NCBI RefSeq assembly: GCF_004167675.1
Contig: NZ_SEZQ01000004.1
DNA from: Aliivibrio finisterrensis_A
Lineage (GTDB): Bacteria > Pseudomonadota > Gammaproteobacteria > Enterobacterales > Vibrionaceae
Length of the DNA stretch: 64,000 nt
Direction: 5' to 3' (one strand)
Shown piece after piece: positions 1-7,230 of this stretch (its first letter is position 1; every line of letters starts with the position of its first letter). The notes under the pieces were generated by a model that was not told the origin of the DNA, did not search any database, and saw only the letters and a program-made list of their open reading frames with translations. The position numbers and the translations under genes are program-made.

Positions 1-1
1 T

Positions 2-373
2 AGACTCTCTAATGGTGAAAACTTGATGGTTGTTAATCTTCATGCGATTAACTTTACCTTAGGTACTGAAGACTATAAAAACCAAATAGAGTCGCTCTCT
101 AAGGAGATCGAAGAACAGCAAGGTCCTTTAATTGTTGCAGGTGATTTTAATACTTGGAGTGATGCAAGGTTAAGTGAATTAACCCAGCAAACTGAACGGT
201 TGAATTTAAAAGAAGTCCTCTTTACACCAGATGAAAGAATGCGTTTTATTACGGGCTTACCGTTAGACCATATTTTTTATCGTGGATTAAAAGTAAAAGA
301 AGCGCACTCAATGAAGAGTAACGCTTCTGATCATAACCCTTTACAGGTAAGTTTTAGCCTGAAAACGCCGTAA
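2..373 (+). CDS. Endonuclease/exonuclease/phosphatase family protein, 3' part only
   Basis: This is the C-terminal part of a gene that enters from the left edge; the frame is open from base 2, so the TTG/ATG codons near base 23 are not the true start. The visible 123 residues carry late motifs of the EEP (DNase I-like/YafD-like) fold: VNLHA near the edge, then the metal-site signature AGDFNTW, then LDHIFYRGL and a closing SDHNPL, which contain the Asp/Asn/His residues used for metal-dependent phosphodiester hydrolysis in the family. A YafD-type protein fits the gloB/rnhA/dnaQ neighbourhood, but the true substrate (nucleic acid, sugar-phosphate or other phosphodiester) cannot be told. The last 20 bases overlap the convergent Yip1-like gene. 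Confidence 0.8.
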   Translation, partial: RLSNGENLMVVNLHAINFTLGTEDYKNQIESLSKEIEEQQGPLIVAGDFNTWSDARLSELTQQTERLNLKEVLFTPDERMRFITGLPLDHIFYRGLKVKEAHSMKSNASDHNPLQVSFSLKTP

Positions 374-1046
374 CAAAGCCCCACAATGTAAAGCAGCTAA
401 CCCAAGGTAGAATGGCAATGATAAGTGCTTTTGAGCGTTCTAAGTCTGTCCATGCGCCTAAAGCAGCATAGCTTAGCGCAATATACCAAGGCATTAGTAG
501 TGGGAAAGAACTCGCATAAGCAGACCAGTGATCTGTCATTGGTAACTTCATTAAGCCATTTAGGCTGTTTAAATCGGCAGCGTAAGGCATGATATTCGCG
601 TGATTAAGCAATAGGCTAGCGTAACTTGCGATATCACCAATTAATGCAGGGAACATCACAATGGTGCTGCCTGCTACCCATTTGAAGTAACCGTGCTGAT
701 ATTGGCTCTGTTTTGTTGCCAGTTTGAACCACAATGCTAATAGCAGAATAGTCGCAGTTCGGCCCATAACATCGTTAATCACTTCGCCGGCCAGTAATAT
801 CTCTTTAGTTAACCATTCAGGTTGAACTTGCCCACCAATACTTTCTATTTGGGCGGTTAAGTTAGTGGTTACCCATTCGAAATTCACTAAATCGAAATAG
901 GTTCCCCAAAACATGAATGGAGCAAAGATTAATAGAATGTAAGGCAGCCATGCCCATTTGCCACGCTCGTATAGCGCGGCAAAACAGTCAGCAGGTGAGC
1001 GGAATATATCAACCAATAAGATCAATGGATTTGAAGACGGTGTCAT
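354..1046 (-). CDS. Yip1-domain-like integral membrane protein
   Basis: A 230-residue protein with about five hydrophobic segments and no catalytic motif. The N-terminus (SNPLILLVDIFRSPADCFAAL) followed by a Trp/Pro-rich first membrane span resembles bacterial proteins annotated as YIP1 family. Function is unknown in bacteria; the eukaryotic namesakes act in membrane traffic, which should not be transferred. Its ATG overlaps the 3' end of mltD by four bases, so the two genes are very likely co-transcribed. Its 3' end overlaps the convergent phosphatase-family gene by 20 bp. The family call rests on overall look and Vibrio context. Confidence 0.65.
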   Translation of the reverse strand: MTPSSNPLILLVDIFRSPADCFAALYERGKWAWLPYILLIFAPFMFWGTYFDLVNFEWVTTNLTAQIESIGGQVQPEWLTKEILLAGEVINDVMGRTATILLLALWFKLATKQSQYQHGYFKWVAGSTIVMFPALIGDIASYASLLLNHANIMPYAADLNSLNGLMKLPMTDHWSAYASSFPLLMPWYIALSYAALGAWTDLERSKALIIAILPWVSCFTLWGFVTAFSG

Positions 1047-2608
1047 ACATTTACCTTAGTAACATCAACGTAAAGTTTTAATTTTTGACCTGGCTTAATG
1101 TAAGAGCCACGTTCGATGTTATTCCATTTCATAATATCTGTCACAGAGACACTGAATTTCTGTGCGATAGAGCTTAGGTTATCCCCTTGTCTGATTTGAT
1201 AATGTACAGTTCGGATGATGGCGCCATCAGAGCTGTTTTTCCAAATCACTAAGTTCTGACCTACGCGTAATGAATCTTTTGGTGCCATGCCATTCCATTT
1301 TGCTAAATCACGGTATGAAATTGAGTTATCACGCGCGATGCTCCATAAGCTTTCACCGTCTTTTACTTTATGACTTAGTTTATATTTACCTTTGGCTTTT
1401 GCTTGTGTTTTCTTTAAGCGCTGAGGTGCACTTAATGCATAAGTTTTATTGCCTTGAGAAGCGGTTGGAATAAGTAAGTGTTGCCCAACACGAATACTAG
1501 AACCATTTAAATCATTGGTTTGTTCTATGATTTTTGTTGTTGTGTTGTGTTTTACTGCAAGCTGACTAATCGTATCACCAGGTTGTACTTTATAGCGTAC
1601 AACTTTCATGGTTTTATCACCATTCTTCTTTAGGTTCGCATTAAATTGCGCTACATTTTCAATAGGTAGCAATAGGTGGTATGGACCATCTGGAGAGGTT
1701 GCCCATTGGTTGTAAGCTGGGTTATAACCTTGTAATTCGGTAATTGAAATACCGGCAAATTCAGCCGCAATAGCAAGATCTAATTGTTGCTTAGGGTCAA
1801 CCATTTCTAAAACAGGTTTGTTTGGAATAGGTGGTAGCTCTACGCCATATTTCTCATGGTTTTTAATAATATCTGCTAATGCTAATAGTTTTGGAACATA
1901 GCCACTGGTTTCTTTTGGTAAATCTAATGAGAAGAAATCGGTTGGTTTGCCTAATCTTTTATTTTTCTTAATGGCTCTTGATACGCGACCTGCACCACTA
2001 TTGTATGACGCGATAGATTGCTGCCAGTTACCATCAAAGCGACTGTCAAAATATTCCATATAGTCTAAAGCTGCGTTTGTGGCTGCTGGTACATCACGAC
2101 GACCGTCATACCACCAATTACGCTCTAGCTTAAAGCGATCGGCAGTTCCGGGTACAAATTGCCATAAACCGGCCGCACTGCCGTGAGAATACGCAAATGG
2201 GTCAAACGAACTTTCAACTACAGGAAGCAAAACAAGCTCCATAGGTAAGTCACGTTTTTCAATTTCAACGGTGATCATATATAAGAAGGGCTTCGCGCGC
2301 TTTGCAACGGTACGTAAATGACTTGGGTGCTTGATGTACCAATTACGGTAGTAATCAATCGATTCATGCTTTGGAATAGGCATGTCTAATTGCATAGCAA
2401 TGCGTTGCCAAACATCTTCTTGTTCTTGTGGTGTTGGTGCTGGCTTCTCAACTGGTGTTGTTTTTACTGGTGTAGTATTTGGTTTTGAAGGCGCAACTAT
2501 CGATGGTGAAGTTCCTGAGGTGTTGTCAGTTTGATTTTCTTCAGGTGAGGGTACAGTTTGACAGCCTGCAAGTAATGCCAACCCAATCCAGTGGAGTTTA
2601 AATTTCAT
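1043..2608 (-). CDS. mltD: Membrane-bound lytic murein transglycosylase D
   Basis: A 521-residue outer-membrane lipoprotein that cleaves the glycan strand of peptidoglycan to give 1,6-anhydromuropeptides. A signal sequence ends at the lipobox LLAGC (Cys16). A Thr/Pro-rich linker runs to about residue 60. The SLT domain follows, with the catalytic glutamate in VESSFDPFAYS (Glu132) and the family motif SAAGLWQFVPGTA. Three LysM peptidoglycan-binding repeats occupy the C-terminal third (VQPGDTISQLA, VKDGESLWSIA, IRQGDNLSSIA). Length and order match MltD of other gammaproteobacteria, where it also sits next to gloB. A perfect 9-bp hairpin lies in its leader. The downstream Yip1-like gene overlaps by four bases. 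Confidence 0.95.
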   Translation of the reverse strand: MKFKLHWIGLALLAGCQTVPSPEENQTDNTSGTSPSIVAPSKPNTTPVKTTPVEKPAPTPQEQEDVWQRIAMQLDMPIPKHESIDYYRNWYIKHPSHLRTVAKRAKPFLYMITVEIEKRDLPMELVLLPVVESSFDPFAYSHGSAAGLWQFVPGTADRFKLERNWWYDGRRDVPAATNAALDYMEYFDSRFDGNWQQSIASYNSGAGRVSRAIKKNKRLGKPTDFFSLDLPKETSGYVPKLLALADIIKNHEKYGVELPPIPNKPVLEMVDPKQQLDLAIAAEFAGISITELQGYNPAYNQWATSPDGPYHLLLPIENVAQFNANLKKNGDKTMKVVRYKVQPGDTISQLAVKHNTTTKIIEQTNDLNGSSIRVGQHLLIPTASQGNKTYALSAPQRLKKTQAKAKGKYKLSHKVKDGESLWSIARDNSISYRDLAKWNGMAPKDSLRVGQNLVIWKNSSDGAIIRTVHYQIRQGDNLSSIAQKFSVSVTDIMKWNNIERGSYIKPGQKLKLYVDVTKVNV

Positions 2609-2632
2609 TGTGTATTGCCTTCAGTGTGTTGC

Positions 2633-2656
2633 GCCAACCTCGTTAATGAGGTTGGC
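2633..2656. other. Perfect hairpin between gloB and mltD
   Basis: Two 9-bp perfectly complementary arms (GCCAACCTC / GAGGTTGGC) enclose a 6-base loop between gloB and mltD, both on the minus strand. On that strand the hairpin is not followed by a clean U-run, so it is a poor intrinsic terminator. It may be a structured mltD leader or a weak terminator/processing site for gloB mRNA. Confidence 0.5.
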
Positions 2657-2719
2657 ATTCATATTTTTTATTTGGAGACGGATAATACGTTGCAACCACA
2701 CTTCAAACAAGTTTCCTAC

Positions 2720-3478
2720 TTAAAACTCATCTTTCCATCTTCTTAATGCGGCAAAGGTCTCAACTTCTGTATTGTCGTTAACTTTGTTTGCTACGGCGTG
2801 TTTAACCGCAGGTTCATTGGTTCTTAAGAAGGGATTGATTAGCTTTTCACGTTGAAGTGTTGATGGAAGTGTCGACTTACCATGAGCTCTAAGTCGCAAT
2901 ACTTTTTCTCTGTATTGCTGTAGGTAATCATTATCTGGCTCAACAGCAAGGGCAAAAGCTAAGTTTGATGCAGTGTATTCATGAGCACAATACACTTCAG
3001 TTTCATCGGGTAGGGCAGCTAATTTTTGTAGTGAATTAAACATTTGCTCTGCGGTTCCTTCAAATAATCGTCCGCAGCCAGCAGAGAATAAGGTATCACC
3101 ACAAAATAGTTTTTCATCACCGATATAAGCTATATGCCCTTTAGTGTGGCCTTCAACGCCAAGTACCATGAATTTTTCATCAAATATCTCAACAAAGTCA
3201 CCGTCGCTAACTGGGTGTGTTAACGTTGGAATCGGTTCATTTTCAGGGCCAACAACATTAACGCTTGGAAATTGTCGGACAAGTTCAGGTACACCACCAA
3301 TATGGTCATGGTGGTGGTGAGTAATTAAAATAGCATCTAAAATAAAGCCATCAGCGTTGATTACTTCTAAAACAGGGGCTGCATCACCTGGGTCAACTAC
3401 AACACAGTGATTATCATTGTTGTGAATTAACCAAATGTAATTATCATTAAATGCAGGTATGCTTTTGATAGTTAGCAT
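2720..3478 (-). CDS. gloB: Hydroxyacylglutathione hydrolase (glyoxalase II)
   Basis: A 252-residue cytosolic metallo-beta-lactamase-fold enzyme that hydrolyses S-lactoylglutathione to lactate and glutathione, the second step of methylglyoxal detoxification. The binuclear metal motif THHHHDHIGG is at residues 53-62, with His54, His56, Asp58 and His59 as expected ligands. Further ligands appear in EGHTKGHIAY, GDTLFSAGCGR and CAHEYT. Length is that of the enterobacterial enzyme. It starts near a divergent methyltransferase gene, an arrangement like the E. coli gloB-yafS pair. Confidence 0.96.
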   Translation of the reverse strand: MLTIKSIPAFNDNYIWLIHNNDNHCVVVDPGDAAPVLEVINADGFILDAILITHHHHDHIGGVPELVRQFPSVNVVGPENEPIPTLTHPVSDGDFVEIFDEKFMVLGVEGHTKGHIAYIGDEKLFCGDTLFSAGCGRLFEGTAEQMFNSLQKLAALPDETEVYCAHEYTASNLAFALAVEPDNDYLQQYREKVLRLRAHGKSTLPSTLQREKLINPFLRTNEPAVKHAVANKVNDNTEVETFAALRRWKDEF

Positions 3479-3526
3479 TAACCTTTCTCCAAATTCGATG
3501 TCATAAAATAGTTATAGGTAACGATA

Positions 3527-4270
3527 TTGATTAAGCCAGCACTGCTTGATAAAAAAATTGAGAAACCACATTCATGGTCAGATATTCCTCACGGTACATG
3601 GATAAGTGAGTTGATTCAGTCTCGTCTTGATGAATGGTGTCCGAAACTGTTTGGCTATCATATGCTTAAAATTGGTGGTTTGAGTGCTGAACTCGAGAGT
3701 CGCTTTTGTAATATTAAACACCAAGTAAACCTAGATAACAAAAATTCATTACGAAATATTACGTCTGATTTACCTCAACTTCCTTTTTTAGAAAAAAGTA
3801 TTGATGCTTGCGTGCTTGCTCATCAGCTTGATTATTCATCAGATCCTCATCAATTATTGAGAGAGGTTGATCGGGTATTAATTAATGATGGCTATGTTAT
3901 TCTAACTGGGTTTAACCCAATGAGTGCAATAGGGCTTGCTAGCTTATTCCCATGGCGGAAAAATAACCTACCGTGGAGTGGGCGAATGTTTACACCACAT
4001 CGAATCAAAGATTGGCTTAGTGTGTTAAATTTTGAAGTAGTCTACAGTGACTGTTTTGCATTAGCGCCTTTAACTCGCTATCGCACAATATGGACTTGGT
4101 TTGAAAATTTAGGTGGGGATTCTGTTAAACCAATCAGTGGTATCTATTTTATCGTAGCAAGAAAGCGTACCTATCCATTGCGACCGATTAAATCTGCTTG
4201 GAAAAAGAAGCCGAAATTGGCTCCTATTTCAGTGGCTCAAACACATCAGAGTAAAGTTAAGTCAGATTAG
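3527..4270 (+). CDS. Class I SAM-dependent methyltransferase (YafS-like)
   Basis: A 247-residue protein with a methyltransferase-11-like core: the segment LPFLEKSIDACVLAHQLDYSSDPHQLLREVDRVL (about residues 87-120) matches the acidic strand 4/helix region of small-molecule SAM methyltransferases, followed by GYVILTGFNP. The usual glycine-rich SAM loop is weak (LKIGGLSAEL). The gene starts with TTG at 3527, with an AGGT-like ribosome site just upstream and no better ATG nearby. Placement between gloB and rnhA matches E. coli yafS. The substrate is unknown. Its stop region overlaps the convergent rnhA end by four bases. Confidence 0.8.
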   Translation: MIKPALLDKKIEKPHSWSDIPHGTWISELIQSRLDEWCPKLFGYHMLKIGGLSAELESRFCNIKHQVNLDNKNSLRNITSDLPQLPFLEKSIDACVLAHQLDYSSDPHQLLREVDRVLINDGYVILTGFNPMSAIGLASLFPWRKNNLPWSGRMFTPHRIKDWLSVLNFEVVYSDCFALAPLTRYRTIWTWFENLGGDSVKPISGIYFIVARKRTYPLRPIKSAWKKKPKLAPISVAQTHQSKVKSD

Positions 4271-4725
4271 CCAGGATAACCCGTATCATCTTTAGTCGGA
4301 TTTTCTGCTGCTGTTCTTGCTAGTTCATCACACATTTCATTTTCACGATGACCCGCATGACCCTTAACCCAGCGCCAATCTATAGTGTGGCGTTCTGCTT
4401 CTGCATCTAATTGCTTCCAAAGGTCTGCATTAACAACCGGTTTCTTATCTGCTTTTTTCCATCCACGTTTTTTCCAACCGTGAATCCATTGTGTGATCCC
4501 TTGGCGCACATATTGGCTATCGGTTGTTAATACCACAGAACAAGGCTCTTTAAGGGTACGTAAAGCAATAACCGCTGCTAACATCTCCATACGGTTATTT
4601 GTGGTTAGATTAAACCCTTCAGAAAAGGTTTTTTCGGTCCCTTTATAGCGCATTACAATACCGTATCCACCTGGACCTGGGTTGCCTAAACAAGAACCAT
4701 CTGTGAAAATTTCAACCTGCTTCAT
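4267..4725 (-). CDS. rnhA: Ribonuclease HI
   Basis: A 152-residue enzyme that cuts the RNA strand of RNA:DNA hybrids during replication and R-loop removal. The four catalytic acids are visible: Asp in EIFTDGSCLGNPG, Glu in NNRMEMLA, Asp in LTTDSQYV and Asp in the late NEMCDELAR segment. The basic protrusion typical of E. coli-type RNase HI (WIHGWKKRGWKKADKKPV) is present. I chose the ATG at 4725, giving MKQVEIF, because it fits the family length; an upstream ATG at 4740 would add five residues and has no ribosome site. It is divergent from dnaQ with about 50 bp between starts, the classic rnhA-dnaQ arrangement. Confidence 0.96.
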   Translation of the reverse strand: MKQVEIFTDGSCLGNPGPGGYGIVMRYKGTEKTFSEGFNLTTNNRMEMLAAVIALRTLKEPCSVVLTTDSQYVRQGITQWIHGWKKRGWKKADKKPVVNADLWKQLDAEAERHTIDWRWVKGHAGHRENEMCDELARTAAENPTKDDTGYPG

Positions 4726-4777
4726 TATCTCTGTTATCATTAGAAGAATTTAGAAATAGTCTGACACAAATGAGCCT

Positions 4778-5506
4778 ATGAATACTAGCGACAATTCCCC
4801 GAATCGAATTATTGTTCTCGATACAGAAACCACAGGTATGAATTTTTCCGGTGGCCCAGTTTATGAAGGTCACCGTATTGTTGAGATTGGTGCAGTCGAG
4901 ATCATCAATCGAAAATTAACCGGTAATCACTTTCATGTATACATTAAGCCTGATCGATTAATTGATCTTGAGGCAATTGATGTTCATGGTATTACTGATG
5001 AGTTTTTGTATGACAAACCAGAATATAAAGATATTCATGATGAATTTTTAGCCTTCATAAAAGGTGCGGAGCTGGTTGCTCATAACGCGCCCTTTGATGT
5101 TGGCTTCATGGATTATGAGTTCAGTAAATTAAACAAGCTTATCGGTACTACGGATCAGTATTGTAAGATTACCGATACCTTGGCGATGGCGAAGAAAATC
5201 TTCCCAGGTAAGCGTAATAACCTCGATATTCTTTGTGAACGCTATGGAATTGATAACTCACATCGTACGCTTCACGGTGCTTTACTCGATGCCGAAATTC
5301 TAGCTGATGTTTACTTATTAATGACGGGTGGACAAACAAGTTTGAGTTTTAATGCTGGTAATCAATCCGATTCCTCAGAAGAGAGTATTAAAAGATTGAA
5401 TTCAGGAAGAAAAGGATTAAAGGTTTTGCATGCTACGGCCGATGAAATAGAAGCGCATGAAAAGCGCTTAGATATCGTTGGTGATGCCTGTTTGTGGCGT
5501 AGTTAG
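4778..5506 (+). CDS. dnaQ: DNA polymerase III epsilon subunit (3'-5' proofreading exonuclease)
   Basis: A 242-residue DEDDh-family exonuclease that proofreads for the replicative polymerase. The ExoI motif VLDTETTG has Asp15 and Glu17; ExoII lies in VAHNAPFDVGFM; ExoIII is HRTLHGALLDAEIL, with the general-base His and the last Asp. The C-terminal tail (HEKRLDIVGDACLWRS) is the part that binds the alpha subunit in the family. Length is normal. It is divergent from rnhA, and the next gene starts only 9 bp downstream, so co-transcription is likely. Confidence 0.97.
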   Translation: MNTSDNSPNRIIVLDTETTGMNFSGGPVYEGHRIVEIGAVEIINRKLTGNHFHVYIKPDRLIDLEAIDVHGITDEFLYDKPEYKDIHDEFLAFIKGAELVAHNAPFDVGFMDYEFSKLNKLIGTTDQYCKITDTLAMAKKIFPGKRNNLDILCERYGIDNSHRTLHGALLDAEILADVYLLMTGGQTSLSFNAGNQSDSSEESIKRLNSGRKGLKVLHATADEIEAHEKRLDIVGDACLWRS

Positions 5507-5515
5507 GAGTGTAAT

Positions 5516-6778
5516 ATGTGGCGGTTATTGATCATTGTACTGTTTTTCCCAATGCTTTCTTGGGCAAAGAGTACTGAAATGTCGTGGCTGGATAACCGTT
5601 TTCGTGTTGATCCAACCATAAAGCAAGTCTCTTTTTTAGTTTATAGAGAAAAAGCATCACAAGCCGTAACGCTCGTTCGTCCTGATGGCACTAAATACTA
5701 CGCATGGGAACACCCAGAGCATGTTGCTTGGTATGAAGAAAATGGCATGGATATTATCTCTATCGAAAATCCAATGCCGGGGCCTTGGCAAGCGATAGGT
5801 AAGATCACACCTAAAAATAAAGTTAAGATATTATCTAACCTTACTTTGAGTGTAGATTCATTACCTAAAAAGCTATATCAATCAGAAAGTTTGAAGTTTA
5901 CAGCCAGATTATTACAAGATGGTAAGCCATTAGTATTACGAGATTTTTTAAATCGTATCAAACTCAATGTGACGTTTACGCCTTACCTTGCTAATGAAAA
6001 AGAATTGGTGAAAGAAGCACGGCCACTAGCTGAAGTTCTAGGTACTTTTGAAGATGATGGACAAGACCTTGATGAAGTCGCAGCAGATGGCGTATTTACG
6101 GTAAACCTGCCTATTAATGTTAAACCTGGAAAGTACTGGGTTCGAATTCAATCTCGCAATGGTGTATTTTTACGTACTGTAGAGCAAGACGTATTAGTTT
6201 ACCCTACGCCGATTCGAGCGAGTTTTACCCAAGCACGTAATGAAAATCTTTCTCATACTATGAGTGTAGATACTGAAGGTGGCGTTATTAAGATCGGTTC
6301 ACTTGCGGCTCATATTGAGCAAATCGATCCAAACAAAGTGGTAACGATTACTCAATCTCAAGCTGAAAAAGAGGAGAGTAAATTGTATTTCGATTTACCT
6401 AATAGTTATCTTTCAGGGAAAAATACGTGGTCAGGATGGGTGTATGCCACCGATCTCGCGACTTCTCGTCCACTTCAATTTTACCTTGGCAAACACAACT
6501 ATGGCGTTACGGAGCCTATCGATTTAAAAGCGGCTTATGAAGCAAGGCTTAAAGAGGAAGCAGCTCAGCGTAAGATTGAAGCAGAGAAAAAATTACAAGA
6601 AGATCGTGCAGAGGCGCGTAAGTGGTTTTGGATTTATATTGGAGTTGGTAACTTTCTTATCATTGTTCTTATTTTTGGCGGCATTTTTGGTTGGAAAAAA
6701 ATAAAATCTATTAAAGAAAAAAAAGCGGCAGCACCTAAGTCAGAAAAATTGTCGATGCCACCACCTCCTAAAGTTTAA
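5516..6778 (+). CDS. TIGR03503-type membrane protein of unknown function
   Basis: A 420-residue protein with an N-terminal signal peptide (LLIIVLFFPMLSWA), a long probably periplasmic beta-rich region (about residues 20-330), a charged alpha-helical stretch rich in Glu/Lys/Ala (EEAAQRKIEAEKKLQEDR), one membrane segment (WFWIYIGVGNFLIIVLIFGGIFG) and a short basic, Pro-rich cytoplasmic tail. This architecture matches my memory of the gammaproteobacterial family TIGR03503, often annotated only by that number. It starts 9 bp after dnaQ with GGAG before the ATG. A clear intrinsic terminator follows. Topology suggests an envelope sensor or scaffold, but no function is established. Confidence 0.7.
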   Translation: MWRLLIIVLFFPMLSWAKSTEMSWLDNRFRVDPTIKQVSFLVYREKASQAVTLVRPDGTKYYAWEHPEHVAWYEENGMDIISIENPMPGPWQAIGKITPKNKVKILSNLTLSVDSLPKKLYQSESLKFTARLLQDGKPLVLRDFLNRIKLNVTFTPYLANEKELVKEARPLAEVLGTFEDDGQDLDEVAADGVFTVNLPINVKPGKYWVRIQSRNGVFLRTVEQDVLVYPTPIRASFTQARNENLSHTMSVDTEGGVIKIGSLAAHIEQIDPNKVVTITQSQAEKEESKLYFDLPNSYLSGKNTWSGWVYATDLATSRPLQFYLGKHNYGVTEPIDLKAAYEARLKEEAAQRKIEAEKKLQEDRAEARKWFWIYIGVGNFLIIVLIFGGIFGWKKIKSIKEKKAAAPKSEKLSMPPPPKV

Positions 6779-6811
6779 GTCGCAGTATTTAATATAATAA
6801 AAATCAATATA

Positions 6812-6837
6812 AGGCCGCAGAAATGCGGCTTTTTTAT
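6812..6837 (+). terminator. Intrinsic terminator after the dnaQ-TIGR03503 unit
   Basis: A 6-bp GC stem (GCCGCA / TGCGGC) with a GAAA loop is followed directly by a run of six T. Confidence 0.85.
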
Positions 6838-6970
6838 TGGGTTTTTATATTTTTACATCTTAAATTTGATGTGCGTCCCATATACCTATGTAGCGCTTGC
6901 TTTTTTATAATATTTGTAATTTTAATTTCAATTAAATATAATCCGTTCAATTATTGATAGGGGAACTATT

Positions 6971-7162
6971 TTGGATAAGTATAAGGTAACGTTAGAAGTG
7001 GCTTTTAAAGATCAATTAATAAAAAATAATAAAGTTACACTGAGTAATTTAATTGGTTGTGGCCTGCTAGGTGTTGATAATAACAGCGTTGATTATTTAT
7101 CCATTGAAGAGATTATTTACTTAAAGTTAGTTGTTAACTTGAATAGTTCACTTACGGCTTAA
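6971..7162 (+). CDS. Small orphan protein, 63 residues
   Basis: A short ORF starting with TTG, with GGGGAA about seven bases upstream as a good ribosome site. The product (LDKYKVTLEVAFKDQLI..., ending NLNSSLTA) is slightly acidic, has no membrane segment and matches no family I know. It is followed after a few bases by a strong 23-bp hairpin terminator, which supports its being a real transcription unit. The upstream region is very AT-rich. It lies between the dnaQ unit terminator and fadE, convergent with fadE. It may be lineage-specific or a decayed fragment. Confidence 0.5.
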   Translation: MDKYKVTLEVAFKDQLIKNNKVTLSNLIGCGLLGVDNNSVDYLSIEEIIYLKLVVNLNSSLTA

Positions 7163-7168
7163 AATTAA

Positions 7169-7218
7169 AATAGATAGCAAAAGGCCAGAGTAGTGACTCT
7201 GGCCTTTTGCTATCTATT
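7169..7218. terminator. 23-bp perfect inverted repeat, bidirectional terminator
   Basis: Two 23-base arms are perfectly complementary (7169-7191 and 7196-7218) around an AGTG loop, with A-rich and T-rich stretches forming the base of the stem. It sits between the convergent 63-residue ORF and fadE and should terminate both. The stem is much longer than needed for termination. Confidence 0.85.
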
Positions 7219-7230
7219 AAGGTCAATCTA

